A DNA stretch of 39,320 nt from Anaerolineae bacterium (GTDB lineage Bacteria > Chloroflexota > Anaerolineae > Anaerolineales > Villigracilaceae), in the NCBI GenBank assembly GCA_017303735.1, contig JAFLCF010000013.1, positions 1 through 39,320 on the forward strand, given 5' to 3'. Position 1 is the stretch's first letter, and each line of letters starts with the position of its first letter. Of this stretch, positions 15,652 to 24,207 are shown one piece after another. The notes beneath the pieces were generated by a model. It ran no database searches and had not been told where the DNA came from. It saw only the letters and a list, made by a program, of their open reading frames with translations. A program made the translations under genes and the position numbers.

Positions 15652-17631
15652 CTAAAATGGTGATTTGATATTTGACCACAAAGTTACCTGATTGCGCCCA
15701 TTATGCTTTGCATGATACAAAGCTTTATCAGCAGCTTCAAGGATCAACGCCTCATATTGACCATGAGTGGGAAATTCTGAAATCCCTGCCGAAATGGTGA
15801 TCGGGATCGCATCGAGTTTTACATAAACCGGAGATTCCTGAATCGACTGACGTAAACGGTCCGCGATCAGAAACGCATCCTGCTCTTTTATGTTTGGAAG
15901 GGCAACAAGGAATTCTTCGCCTCCATATCGGCAGACAATATCCCCTGTACGGGTAAATTCTGCAAGATAATCAGCCAACTCTTTTAATACAGAATCGCCA
16001 GCGGCATGCCCGTAGGTATCATTGACATGCTTAAAGTGATCAATGTCTAGCAATATAAATGAGATTACATACCGTTCGCGCATAGCACGCGATAATTCCC
16101 GCCCAAGGACTTCTTTCAAATAGTGCCGGTTATAGAGACCAGTCAACGGGTCGCGGATGGCTTGTTCACGTAATTCATCTTGCAGCCCTTGAATTTCTTT
16201 CATTTGTTCTTCAAGCCGATCATAAGCTTCACGTAACCGTGAGGCAGACTCTTTTTGTTGAGTGATATCTTCCTTGATAGCAATGTAATTGACAATGACA
16301 CCTTCGCTGTCAATGACAGGCGCGATCATCTCCACTTCCCAATAGGGTTCGCCGTTTTTCTTTTTATTTAGGAGTTCACCGCGCCAAACCCTGCCGGATC
16401 GAATGGTTTCCCACATTTCTGCATACGTTTCTGGTGAAGTATTGCCCGATTGAATGATGCGTGGATTCTTTCCAAAGACCTCATTAATTTGATAACCCGT
16501 CAGTTGAGAAAAAAATGGATTGACATACTCAATGTTCCCTTTAATATCGGTGATTACCACCGAAACAGGGCTTTGTTCTACAGCTTTATGTAATTGCAAG
16601 AGTCTTAGCTCAGTCTGTTTGCGCTCAGTCACATCGCGCAGGATGATCAACCTGCCTACCAAACCTTTGGGCCACTCATCGCGTAGTGGAGAGATCAGTA
16701 CATCATAAAAGTGCTGGTCAATGGTGCTAATTTCGAAATTAACCTCTTTCTCGGGATCATCTTTTAACTCTGAACCAAAGCGCGGGAAAACATCCTCCAG
16801 GTTTTTTCCAAGCAAAGCATCTTCTGTATTTCCAAGTGTTGCCACTGCTGAACGGTTGATGTCAATAATGCGGTTTTTCAAGTCAAGTGCGATCATGCCA
16901 TCGCTCAGGTTGTTGATCAGTTTGTTGCGGGCAATGGGATTAATATCCAATAATCTCTGTCCAGACAAAGCCCATAAAACGAATACATTGGTAAAAGCAG
17001 AGGCTATGGAAGTCCAATCCCATCCTGGCATATCAAACAGATCAATATTGTAAGCAACATTCAAAAAGATTTGTACGAGAAACGCGGTTATCAGCAAGCG
17101 TGCCTGGCGTTTGATGATGTTTGACCCTCGAAAAGAAGCGATGACGAACAGGATCATACAGACCAATGCGACCGAATACCCCGTGATCACTGTAAAAGCA
17201 AATGCAGGTCCATGCACGAATAGAACTATATTATTTGCCTGCGGGATGAAATCTTTCCATATCAGCCCATGCCATTGATTTGTGGATGTCATTAATGCAT
17301 GAGAGAGAACATGAAATACAGCAATAGCTTTCATCCATTTTTTCTCTGCAATGTGTTCGTAGCCTGCAAAGCACAAGGCAAACAACAATAAAAATGCTTC
17401 TGCGGTTCTGTATCCCCATGCATCCAAAACTGCAAAGAACACTTTTGATTTAAGGGGTACTGCCGCGTATCCTAATGTGACCATTACCCCCCAATAAGCC
17501 AAGCTGGCTGTAAACAGGCTGAAGTAATAGCCAGACCGTTCCTGCCTGTGCTGCCAGGCAATAGTGGTATTGATTGCAAGAACCACGGTTGAGATGAATG
17601 CAGAAACGACGATGGGAGTTATGACGAACAT
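15652..17631 (-). CDS. Membrane diguanylate cyclase: 7TM sensor, two PAS domains, GGDEF
   Basis: 659 residues. About seven hydrophobic segments in residues 1-240 match the histidine-kinase N-terminal 7TM type of sensor. A PAS domain follows at about 245-340 (LINNLSDGMIALD...), a second PAS with PAC at about 345-465, then a coiled linker. The GGDEF domain starts at DPLTGLYNRHYL (about 492). The active site is GGEEF (570-574), and an I-site RTGD (561-564) lies five residues before it, so c-di-GMP synthesis with product inhibition is expected. The gene is divergent from ltrA and convergent with the glycan block, so control of exopolysaccharide by c-di-GMP is possible but unproven. Confidence 0.88.
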   Translation of the reverse strand: MFVITPIVVSAFISTVVLAINTTIAWQHRQERSGYYFSLFTASLAYWGVMVTLGYAAVPLKSKVFFAVLDAWGYRTAEAFLLLFALCFAGYEHIAEKKWMKAIAVFHVLSHALMTSTNQWHGLIWKDFIPQANNIVLFVHGPAFAFTVITGYSVALVCMILFVIASFRGSNIIKRQARLLITAFLVQIFLNVAYNIDLFDMPGWDWTSIASAFTNVFVLWALSGQRLLDINPIARNKLINNLSDGMIALDLKNRIIDINRSAVATLGNTEDALLGKNLEDVFPRFGSELKDDPEKEVNFEISTIDQHFYDVLISPLRDEWPKGLVGRLIILRDVTERKQTELRLLQLHKAVEQSPVSVVITDIKGNIEYVNPFFSQLTGYQINEVFGKNPRIIQSGNTSPETYAEMWETIRSGRVWRGELLNKKKNGEPYWEVEMIAPVIDSEGVIVNYIAIKEDITQQKESASRLREAYDRLEEQMKEIQGLQDELREQAIRDPLTGLYNRHYLKEVLGRELSRAMRERYVISFILLDIDHFKHVNDTYGHAAGDSVLKELADYLAEFTRTGDIVCRYGGEEFLVALPNIKEQDAFLIADRLRQSIQESPVYVKLDAIPITISAGISEFPTHGQYEALILEAADKALYHAKHNGRNQVTLWSNIKSPF

Positions 17632-17679
17632 GAAAGTAGTTTATCGCTTTTGAAATCAAAAATCAATCACCACCTCTCG

Positions 17680-17688
17680 TGCTACAAT
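17680..17688 (+). promoter_or_regulatory. Candidate extended -10 promoter element for ltrA
   Basis: TGCTACAAT (17680-17688) matches an extended -10 (TGnTATAAT) with one change, in the short divergent spacer between the diguanylate cyclase and ltrA. No good -35 at normal distance is visible, as is common for extended -10 promoters. Confidence 0.35.
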
Positions 17689-17723
17689 ACGAGCCGATCA
17701 TTATCTCCTCATAATAACAAGAA

Positions 17724-18935
17724 ATGGGTTTTATGAACATTTTCAAAAGTAGATTTCGCGTCTGGTGGCAGCCGCCTCGCCGACTTGGCGACCGGGTTGA
17801 GCATCGCCAAGTCTCATTTCTGGAATTATTTTACGACCTTGTCTATGTGGCGTTGATCGCAGAACTGTCACATGCCCTTTCAAGCCATATCAGTTGGGAG
17901 GCGCTGGGCGGCTTTGCCTTTCTTTTTGTGATCGTCTGGTGGGCTTGGTTAAATGGCAGTTTGTATCACGACCTGCATGGGAACAGCGACATCCGCACCC
18001 GTGTTTTTACTTTTTTGCAGATGCTCACCGTCGTATCCATGTCGGTCTTTGCACATGATGCGCTTGGTGAAACCTCCATGGGTTTTGCTTTGTCCTACGC
18101 CGTCTTTCAATTGATACTCTCCTACATGTGGTGGCGGACGGGTGTTTATGATGAGGCACACCGACCGCTGACTCTTCCCTATGTTGCGAGTTATCTGCTT
18201 TCTACATTGTTGTTTACTGCTTCAGTCTTTATCCCTGCGCCTGTCCGCTTCTATTTGTGGGGAGTGGCAGTTCTACTGACCCTGTTGGCTCCGTTGTACT
18301 GGCGTCTGCGCCGTGCGTCGCCCGAAATTCAGGCACAGATGGACTTGTCCATAGATGTTTCAAATTCGCTGGTGGAACGCTTTGGCTTATTCACGCTCAT
18401 TGTCTTGGGCGAGGTCATCATCGGAATCGTTTCAGGCGTGAGTGAACATCACGAACTGACCTTGCAAATTGCTGTAACAGCAACGCTAGGGATGTTGATC
18501 GCGATTGGATTATGGTGGATTTACTTTGACCTTATCTCCCAACATCGCCCTCGTAAAAATGCGGCATCCGTCTTCATGTGGCTATACCTGCACCTGTTCC
18601 TAACGATAAGCATCACGGCGGTTGGCGCAACTGTATTGAACGTAGTAAAACATGCAGGCGAACCTTTGCCTACAGAGGTCCGTTGGCTGTTATTGTCAGC
18701 CATTGCGATCACTCTGATTACAACAGCCTTCCTGACGCAGACCACACAGATCTTGCCTGAACATCAACGCATCCATGATATTGGCAGAAGAGGATTGTTC
18801 ATCTCAGCGCTGCTTATCCTTGCATTAGGCTTCATTCCATTCAGTACAACGCTTTTCTTAAGCGTCATCGTGCTCCTCTTGCTTACCCCCATATACTTCG
18901 GGCTTCGAGTTTGGCTCGAAAACGTTGAAATATAA
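17724..18935 (+). CDS. ltrA: Low temperature requirement protein A (LtrA) family membrane protein
   Basis: 403 residues with about eleven hydrophobic segments. The N-terminal signature RVEHRQVSFLELFYDLVYV is typical of LtrA, followed by WWAWLNGSLYHD, and LVERFGLFTLIVLGEVIIG in the middle. The family is named from Listeria; its molecular function is unknown. An alternative ATG lies at 17733. It shows no direct link to the glycan genes and is probably an independent transcript. Confidence 0.85.
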   Translation: MGFMNIFKSRFRVWWQPPRRLGDRVEHRQVSFLELFYDLVYVALIAELSHALSSHISWEALGGFAFLFVIVWWAWLNGSLYHDLHGNSDIRTRVFTFLQMLTVVSMSVFAHDALGETSMGFALSYAVFQLILSYMWWRTGVYDEAHRPLTLPYVASYLLSTLLFTASVFIPAPVRFYLWGVAVLLTLLAPLYWRLRRASPEIQAQMDLSIDVSNSLVERFGLFTLIVLGEVIIGIVSGVSEHHELTLQIAVTATLGMLIAIGLWWIYFDLISQHRPRKNAASVFMWLYLHLFLTISITAVGATVLNVVKHAGEPLPTEVRWLLLSAIAITLITTAFLTQTTQILPEHQRIHDIGRRGLFISALLILALGFIPFSTTLFLSVIVLLLLTPIYFGLRVWLENVEI

Positions 18936-18936
18936 T
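18931..18936 (+). promoter_or_regulatory. Candidate -10 box with very short leader
   Basis: A perfect TATAAT ends 13 bases before the ATG at 18950, and no Shine-Dalgarno lies between them. If used, transcription would start only a few bases before the start codon, giving a nearly leaderless mRNA. No convincing -35 is seen. Confidence 0.35.
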
Positions 18937-18949
18937 TCCATCTATCAAC

Positions 18950-20407
18950 ATGACCAAACGCATCTTCATCTCCGCCGATCATGGCATGGCAATCATCTAC
19001 TTCCTGCAAAGCGACGTCGTTTCGTCTCTGCTTGATGCAGGCGTGGAGGTCGTCGTCCTCACTGATGACGACACCAAAGACAAGATCGCTTCACGTTTCA
19101 CTCGTCCTGGTCTCAGCTTTGAAGGGCTGCGATTGAAGCAAGCCAATGACTACGCCAAAAAGGTCAGTCCGCGCCTGCAATCATTACTCATCTACCTGCG
19201 CCGCGTGGGTGGATCGCGCCGAATCAACACCGAAGCGATGGATAGTCACGTGTGGGAAGTGTGGGGCGAAAACGGCTGGAAGTTCCGCCTTGGCATTTGG
19301 ATTCCCTCCGCCATCATGCTTTTCTTCCTGCGGAATTTTGCCTGGGCGCGCAAACTTTTAGTGAAGATGCAAAACCGCTTCACACCTACGCCGGGGCTGT
19401 ATACCGACCTCTTCGACAAATACCAACCCGACATGGTCATCGCTTCTACACCCGGCTGGCGCATGGACCGTTACCTCCTGCGCGAATCTGCACGCCGAGG
19501 CATCCCGAACATGACCGTCATCGTCGGCTGGGACAATTCGTCCTCGTATAATGTCAGCGGTGCAGATGTGCAGTGGGCAACCTGCTGGTCTCAACTTCAA
19601 AAAGATGAATTGGTCTACGGTTCAGATTGGGACCCGGAACGAGTCAACATCGGTGGCATCCCTTCGTATGATGGCTACTTCCGCAAGCAATGGCTTATGC
19701 CGCGTGATGAATACTTCAAACTGCACAACCTCGACCCCAAGCGCAAGTTGATCTCGTACGCCAGCAGTTTCGTCCACTTTGCGCCGAACTTCCCAAATAT
19801 TGAAGCGTTGGCAAAATTGGTTTCATCAGATGCACTAGCTGAACCTTCGCAGTTGTTGATTCGCTTGCACCCGAGTCACTTTCAAGATAAGCCGAAAATT
19901 TTCGCAGAAGAACGTCAGCGTGTGTTCGGCTTGGAGAAAAAATATCCGCATGTGCATGTGGTTCAGCCGGTGGCACTTGGCGGTTCGCTCGGCTACTACG
20001 GTGGCGAAGACATGGACGAGAAATCGTCCATGATGGCGTATTCGGATGTGTTAGTGACGGTTTACTCGACCATGCTGGTGGAAACCGCTGTCCATGATAC
20101 GCCGATGATTGCCGCAACCATTGACGTCCCTGGCGGTTGGAACAAACCGAATAAATTTTCCCTCTCGCTCAAAGAAATCGGTGACTGGCCCACACATAAG
20201 CGCTTTAGAGAAGCAAAGGCGGGACGAGTAACGAGTAATGAGGTTGAATTGCGTGATGCGTTGAATATGTATTTGAAAGATCGCACCATTGACTCTGCCG
20301 AACGCCGAAAGTTCATTGAAAACGAGATCACCTTCACCGACGCGACAGCGGGCAAGCGTACAGCGGAGTATATTCTTCGGGTGTTGAATCAGGTATCGGT
20401 TAAGTAA
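18950..20407 (+). CDS. CDP-glycerol glycerophosphotransferase-like GT-B protein
   Basis: 485 residues. A GT-B outline is visible: FISADHGMAIIYFLQSDVV at the N-terminus, a middle DMVIASTPGWRMDRYL, then the second domain beginning ISYASSFVHFAPNF. RLHPSHFQDK and SDVLVTVYSTMLVETAVHD recall the His-Pro and Ser-Thr-x-x-x-Glu motifs of Glyphos_transf and capsule transferases. One hydrophobic stretch near residues 117-130 may anchor it to the membrane. It could transfer glycerol-phosphate or a sugar in surface-polymer synthesis; the substrate is unknown. In-frame GAGTAACGAGTAATGAGG near 20226 resembles the short repeats of the spacers. Confidence 0.65.
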   Translation: MTKRIFISADHGMAIIYFLQSDVVSSLLDAGVEVVVLTDDDTKDKIASRFTRPGLSFEGLRLKQANDYAKKVSPRLQSLLIYLRRVGGSRRINTEAMDSHVWEVWGENGWKFRLGIWIPSAIMLFFLRNFAWARKLLVKMQNRFTPTPGLYTDLFDKYQPDMVIASTPGWRMDRYLLRESARRGIPNMTVIVGWDNSSSYNVSGADVQWATCWSQLQKDELVYGSDWDPERVNIGGIPSYDGYFRKQWLMPRDEYFKLHNLDPKRKLISYASSFVHFAPNFPNIEALAKLVSSDALAEPSQLLIRLHPSHFQDKPKIFAEERQRVFGLEKKYPHVHVVQPVALGGSLGYYGGEDMDEKSSMMAYSDVLVTVYSTMLVETAVHDTPMIAATIDVPGGWNKPNKFSLSLKEIGDWPTHKRFREAKAGRVTSNEVELRDALNMYLKDRTIDSAERRKFIENEITFTDATAGKRTAEYILRVLNQVSVK

Positions 20408-20413
20408 GAAGCG

Positions 20414-20440
20414 GGCAACCCGTCGAAGAGGCGGGTTGCC
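20414..20440 (+). terminator. Hairpin after the CDP-glycerol-transferase-like gene
   Basis: GGCAACCCG (20414-20422) pairs perfectly with CGGGTTGCC (20432-20440) around a 9-base loop. The T-run is poor (ATTTCAT), so termination may be weak. Confidence 0.45.
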
Positions 20441-20473
20441 ATTTCATGGTAAAAATGGGGACTGGAGAACCAA

Positions 20474-21070
20474 ATGAAACAGAAATTCCTGATCGTCCTA
20501 TCTCTTCTTTCCATTCTCATCCTATCTGCCTGTGGCGGCGCGGATGCAACCCCGGAACTCAGCCCTGAAGATACGGCTGCCACCGCCATGGCAGAGGCGT
20601 GGATCGCCATCACCCAAACTGCGGCGGCGTTACCTACCAACACACCCATCCCACCCACCTTTACTCCACAGCCAACAAATACTGCCATGCCCACGATTGA
20701 ACTTTTGCCGACGTTACCACCTGCTCCTGTGGTTGTGGCAACTGCTACAGCTGACTGTATTGCGATCCCGGTTCCTGAACCAAAGGGCGCGTTGGTGAAT
20801 GTTGAGATCTATAATGAATCTCAGGGTAGTGCCACGGTTGCGTTCGGGATGAATTCTGCGAACGATAAGAATGAATGTTTTTCCTATTCTCTTTCTCTGG
20901 GTAGGAATGACGTGTATACCGGCAAGGTGCTGGCGGGTTGTTATTGGGGTATCGCATGGATCACTGGCGAAGAGCAATCAGTTGCCCGTTCTGGTGACTT
21001 GATGTGCCTGAGCGACCCGGCGTTTATTCATAAGATTAAGATCACTCAAGAAACATTCACGTTCAAATAA
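20474..21070 (+). CDS. Putative lipoprotein with Thr/Pro-rich linker
   Basis: 198 residues. A lysine-led hydrophobic signal peptide (1-19) ends in the lipobox LSAC, with Cys at residue 20, followed by GGADA. A low-complexity Thr/Pro linker spans about 52-90 (NTPIPPTFTPQPTNT). The C-terminal domain (about 95-198) contains three or four cysteines and reads like a small beta-rich domain. Function unknown. GGAG precedes the ATG. The lipobox and linker are clear; the domain is not one I recognise. Confidence 0.75.
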   Translation: MKQKFLIVLSLLSILILSACGGADATPELSPEDTAATAMAEAWIAITQTAAALPTNTPIPPTFTPQPTNTAMPTIELLPTLPPAPVVVATATADCIAIPVPEPKGALVNVEIYNESQGSATVAFGMNSANDKNECFSYSLSLGRNDVYTGKVLAGCYWGIAWITGEEQSVARSGDLMCLSDPAFIHKIKITQETFTFK

Positions 21071-21077
21071 CCGTTCA

Positions 21078-21524
21078 ATGAGCAAAGCCGGTTCGATGAC
21101 CCTCTTTTATTTCTCAATTGCCTTGGCGATCGCCTCTAGCGCGTTTTATCACTTTGTTGCCAAAAGCACACCTGCACATGTGAACTTTACGGTTTCGTTG
21201 TTGGTGACGTATGGGGTTGCCTTTGTGGCAACCCTGTTTACTTTCTTTTTCTTCCCCACTTCAAGTGTTGCAGCAGAGCTAAAACAGCTGAATTGGGCGA
21301 GTGTGGGGTTGGCAGTTGCCGTAATGGGAATCGAGTTCGGTTATTTGTTGATGTATCGCGCTGGCTGGAACCTTGGTATTGCGGCAGTGTTGGTTACGGT
21401 TCTGGCTTCGCTCATTCTGGTACCTGTGGCGATTTTTGTATTCAAAGATAAGCTCTCATGGGTCAACATTGCCGGGATCCTTGTCTGTCTTGCCGGATTG
21501 GTGATGTTGAATTGGAAGAGATGA
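21078..21524 (+). CDS. Small DMT/EamA-like membrane protein (single four- to five-TM unit)
   Basis: 148 residues with about five hydrophobic segments. The end reads VTVLASLILVPVAIFVFKDKLSWVNIAGILVCLAGLVML, typical of the last helices of an EamA/EmrE-like transporter unit. Full EamA proteins have two such units, so this is a half-size form that would work as a dimer. The last 69 bases overlap the 3' end of the minus-strand BrkB gene. Confidence 0.72.
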   Translation: MSKAGSMTLFYFSIALAIASSAFYHFVAKSTPAHVNFTVSLLVTYGVAFVATLFTFFFFPTSSVAAELKQLNWASVGLAVAVMGIEFGYLLMYRAGWNLGIAAVLVTVLASLILVPVAIFVFKDKLSWVNIAGILVCLAGLVMLNWKR

Positions 21525-22427
21525 TAAATCTGCCGATTGAGCGAGCCTGACTTTTTGGTAGGAAACACTCAGATATGCTCCAAAGATGAATATCAGGCTG
21601 CCTATATATGCCCACAGTAGGAATGCGATAATCGTTGTCAACGTTCCATACACCAGATTGGTGATGCTGATATAGGTGGAAACAAAGTATAGGAACGTTC
21701 TTTTTGCCAACTCCCACAGTAACCCGGCTCCTACTGCTCCTGGCAAGACCTCACGCCAGGAGGCGGACCCGTGCGGAAGGATGATGTACAACACCATGAA
21801 CAACGCAACGTCGAGCAGGAGCGTCAATAACAAACTGAGTCCATAGCCAAGGGGGATCACCAGGTCTGGCAGCCAAAAACGGATATTGGTGATCACACTC
21901 CCTGTCAGTGAGATCAGGAAAAGAGTTGGTCCCACAAACCCCAAAACAAAAAGAATCGCCACTCCACGAGCCTTCCAGGAAGAACGTCTTTGTTTGATTC
22001 GCCAGATCCGATTTAACGTGTGGGTCAACATATAAAAGATAGTGGATGCAGACCATAACAGGCTGAGCAAAGCAACGCTGGTTACATGCCCACGAGCACG
22101 GATCACCTCTTCAATGTTTTGCCCTAAAAGCTGTTCCAATGCAGGGGCTACGAACTCCAGACTTTTTATCATGGCTTGTTGGTTTATGTAAGCACTAAAG
22201 CCAAAGCTTGCAAGCGAAATGCTCAGTAGAATGAGAGGAAAGAGTGAAAACAGTGAGATATAGGCAATAGCCGAAGCCATGATCGAGGTCTCGGGCATTA
22301 ATGTTTTTTGAACGGAGTTTGCCAGTATCCATAACCAACCGTTGCTTCGCTCATTAAGGTGGCTTGCCAAAGCTTTGCTTTTTTGCCAGAGAGAAGCCAG
22401 TACTTTTGATCTTTTGAACGGTTTCAT
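21456..22427 (-). CDS. YihY/virulence factor BrkB family membrane protein
   Basis: 323 residues with about six membrane segments. Signatures include MASAIAYISLFSLFPLILL, TRLLSLLWSASTIFYML-like helix starts, LPHGSASWREVLPGA and a late ITNLVYGTLTTIIAFLLW followed by FGAYLSV. The family (once called RNase BN in error) is of uncertain transport function. The polar C-terminal tail is encoded in the overlap with the convergent DMT-like gene. It is oriented away from the sulfotransferase, with a 229-bp divergent spacer. Confidence 0.85.
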   Translation of the reverse strand: MKPFKRSKVLASLWQKSKALASHLNERSNGWLWILANSVQKTLMPETSIMASAIAYISLFSLFPLILLSISLASFGFSAYINQQAMIKSLEFVAPALEQLLGQNIEEVIRARGHVTSVALLSLLWSASTIFYMLTHTLNRIWRIKQRRSSWKARGVAILFVLGFVGPTLFLISLTGSVITNIRFWLPDLVIPLGYGLSLLLTLLLDVALFMVLYIILPHGSASWREVLPGAVGAGLLWELAKRTFLYFVSTYISITNLVYGTLTTIIAFLLWAYIGSLIFIFGAYLSVSYQKVRLAQSADLSSLPIQHHQSGKTDKDPGNVDP

Positions 22428-22521
22428 GGAACTCTCATCCTGTGGAAAAACGTTTCTGATGGACCTGATGGAATAGAAAGATTATAAGCTTGGCACGCTC
22501 AGTTTCACCCTAATTTTCCCA

Positions 22522-22530
22522 TGCTATAAT
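22522..22530 (+). promoter_or_regulatory. Candidate extended -10 promoter before the first sulfotransferase
   Basis: TGCTATAAT (22522-22530) is a perfect extended -10. A weak TTTCAC at 22503 lies at about the right distance for a -35. It sits in the divergent spacer between the BrkB gene and the sulfotransferase and would give a leader of about 120 bases. Confidence 0.45.
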
Positions 22531-22656
22531 TCTTCGTCTGAAAGAGATGATGTTCTTAAGAAACACTTTAAAATCCTCCTGCATATAAAATAATTAAACA
22601 TCAATGTGATTTTCATTCATCCTTGATTATTTGATATTGCGAAATTGGAAAAAACA

Positions 22657-23685
22657 ATGCTGTCCCGCATAAAATCTGCTGCCCGCATCCTGCTTAAGGG
22701 CGAGCCTAAAAAGAAAAGCCGTAATCCCATCCCTGCCATTACTTCTGAAGAACTGGCAGAGATCAAGCAATTCTTTCCGCGCGAAAAATTCTTTATCCTC
22801 GGCCATGCCCGCTCTGGTACGACCCTTCTTATGCGCCTTTTGCGTTTGCACGACGAAGTCCATGCAAATTATCAGGCACATTTTTTCACGCGCAAGCCCA
22901 TGCTCAAATCACTGGTCGATTCGCCCGAAGCCGAAGAATGGCTGACGCGCAAATCGAATCGCTGGAATCAGGGACGCGACCTTTCTCCGCTCGTGTTGCG
23001 TGCCGCCGCCGACTTCATCATGGAACGAGATGCCGCCCAGGTGGGCAAACACATTGTCGGAGATAAAAGCCCTTCATCCACGATCCACGGGCAGGTGGTG
23101 CGCGACACGCATCTTTTATATCCCGATGCCAAACTGATCTACATCGTCCGTGATGGGCGCGACGTATTGATCTCGGAACGCTTCCGCAACTTTGTGGAAG
23201 AATCGAAATTTCTCACCTCCGAAGACAAACGCATCATTTCGGACCTGCAAACTGACTCGGCTCCATTTAGCGACGGGCGCCGCTCGATCTTCACTGAAAT
23301 GTCCATTCGTAATATTGCCAAACGCTGGGTGGACGACTTGAACGAGATCGACTCTGAATGTAAACGCTTGTATGATGGAAAGTATATGTCCCTGCGTTAT
23401 GAAGATATGCTTTCTCAACCCTTTACTGAACTATCGCGCCTATGGAAGTTCCTCGGCGTGAAGAAGGTCAATAAGGCGCTGGAGAAACAACTGCTTGCAG
23501 AAATGTCTTCCAACCCTGATGAAGAGTGGCAGGCGAAACGTAATGAAGGTATTGCGTCGTTTTTGCCAAAGGGACAGGCAGGTAATTGGCAGCGATTGTT
23601 CACGGCGCGGGATAAAGCCTTGTTCAAGGAAATAGCAGGCGATGTGTTGGTGAAGTGGGGGTATGAGAAGTCGGTAGATTGGTAG
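22657..23685 (+). CDS. PAPS-dependent sulfotransferase family protein (1)
   Basis: 342 residues from ATG 22657; an in-frame TTG at 22645 is the alternative. The 5'-phosphosulfate loop is FILGHARSGTTLLMR (residues 46-60). The 3'-phosphate site is LIYIVRDGRDVLIS, and KGQAGNWQRLFT near the C-terminus is a further family signature. It would transfer sulfate from PAPS to a hydroxyl, probably on a glycan. The fused Sat-CysC at 26955 could supply PAPS. The C-terminus ends YEKSVDW, very like the YEKNNDW end of the second sulfotransferase. The last codons overlap the inverted-repeat arm at 23673-23688. Confidence 0.82.
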   Translation: MLSRIKSAARILLKGEPKKKSRNPIPAITSEELAEIKQFFPREKFFILGHARSGTTLLMRLLRLHDEVHANYQAHFFTRKPMLKSLVDSPEAEEWLTRKSNRWNQGRDLSPLVLRAAADFIMERDAAQVGKHIVGDKSPSSTIHGQVVRDTHLLYPDAKLIYIVRDGRDVLISERFRNFVEESKFLTSEDKRIISDLQTDSAPFSDGRRSIFTEMSIRNIAKRWVDDLNEIDSECKRLYDGKYMSLRYEDMLSQPFTELSRLWKFLGVKKVNKALEKQLLAEMSSNPDEEWQAKRNEGIASFLPKGQAGNWQRLFTARDKALFKEIAGDVLVKWGYEKSVDW

Positions 23686-23688
23686 ATT
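23673..23688. repeat. Left arm of 16-bp inverted repeat around four-helix-bundle gene 2
   Basis: Two GGTAGATT units form the exact reverse complement of 24192-24207. The arm begins inside the last codons of the sulfotransferase. Further degenerate copies (GGATTGGTAGACTAGG...) fill the spacer to 23730. Confidence 0.85.
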
Positions 23689-23739
23689 AGGAAATTAGTG
23701 GATTGGTAGACTAGGAAATCGGTAAATTGGGAGACCGGA

Positions 23740-24189
23740 ATGAGTGAAAAAGAAATGCGCGGATTTGAGGATTTGGATTGTTACAAACTTTCTTTGCAGG
23801 TTTTTGGTGAAGCATATCGAGTTGTTGACCTTTTGCCTCCTGAAGAAAAGTATAATCTTGCAGACCAGTTACGTCGGGCTGCAACCAGTATTTTATTGAA
23901 TATTGCTGAAGGTTACGGTCGTTATCACTATTTGGATAGTCTTCGCTTTTACTATATTGCCAGAGGTTCCTTAATGGAAGTTTTGAGTGCTTTCATCGCC
24001 TGTAATGAACGTAAATATATAAGCGGTATACTGGAACAGCAAAGAGAGTTGATACATTCCGCTTTGCGTTCCTTGAACGGATATATCCGATATGTTAGAA
24101 CTCAGCAGCAAGGGAAGCAGGAATATGGTGAGCGTGTTATTAAAGAGGATTCTCCAACATACGAAGCAGATAACCTCAATCTTGAATAA
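23740..24189 (+). CDS. Four-helix-bundle protein (23S rRNA IVS / S23 family), copy 2
   Basis: 149 residues, same family as the gene at 8554 but clearly diverged: FEDLDCYKLSLQVFGEAYRV, then ADQLRRAATSILLNIAEGYGR, then FYYIARGSLMEVLSA. A GGGAG Shine-Dalgarno precedes the ATG, in the same place relative to the repeat arm as in copy 1. No rRNA or reverse transcriptase flanks it. The inverted repeats at 23673-23688 and 24192-24207 enclose it, and the right arm touches the ATG of the next gene. Confidence 0.85.
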   Translation: MSEKEMRGFEDLDCYKLSLQVFGEAYRVVDLLPPEEKYNLADQLRRAATSILLNIAEGYGRYHYLDSLRFYYIARGSLMEVLSAFIACNERKYISGILEQQRELIHSALRSLNGYIRYVRTQQQGKQEYGERVIKEDSPTYEADNLNLE

Positions 24190-24191
24190 CC

Positions 24192-24207
24192 AATCTACCA
24201 ATCTACC
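24192..24207. repeat. Right arm of 16-bp inverted repeat around four-helix-bundle gene 2
   Basis: Two AATCTACC units, exact complement of 23673-23688. The arm lies two bases after the four-helix-bundle stop and ends on the base before the ATG of the Gfo/Idh/MocA gene. Confidence 0.85.

Noticed and set aside
21456..21524. Overlap of the DMT-like and BrkB genes as a sign of a mis-called gene
   Set aside because: Both frames have good family features; a 69-bp tail-to-tail overlap is plausible, though the polar BrkB tail may be non-essential.
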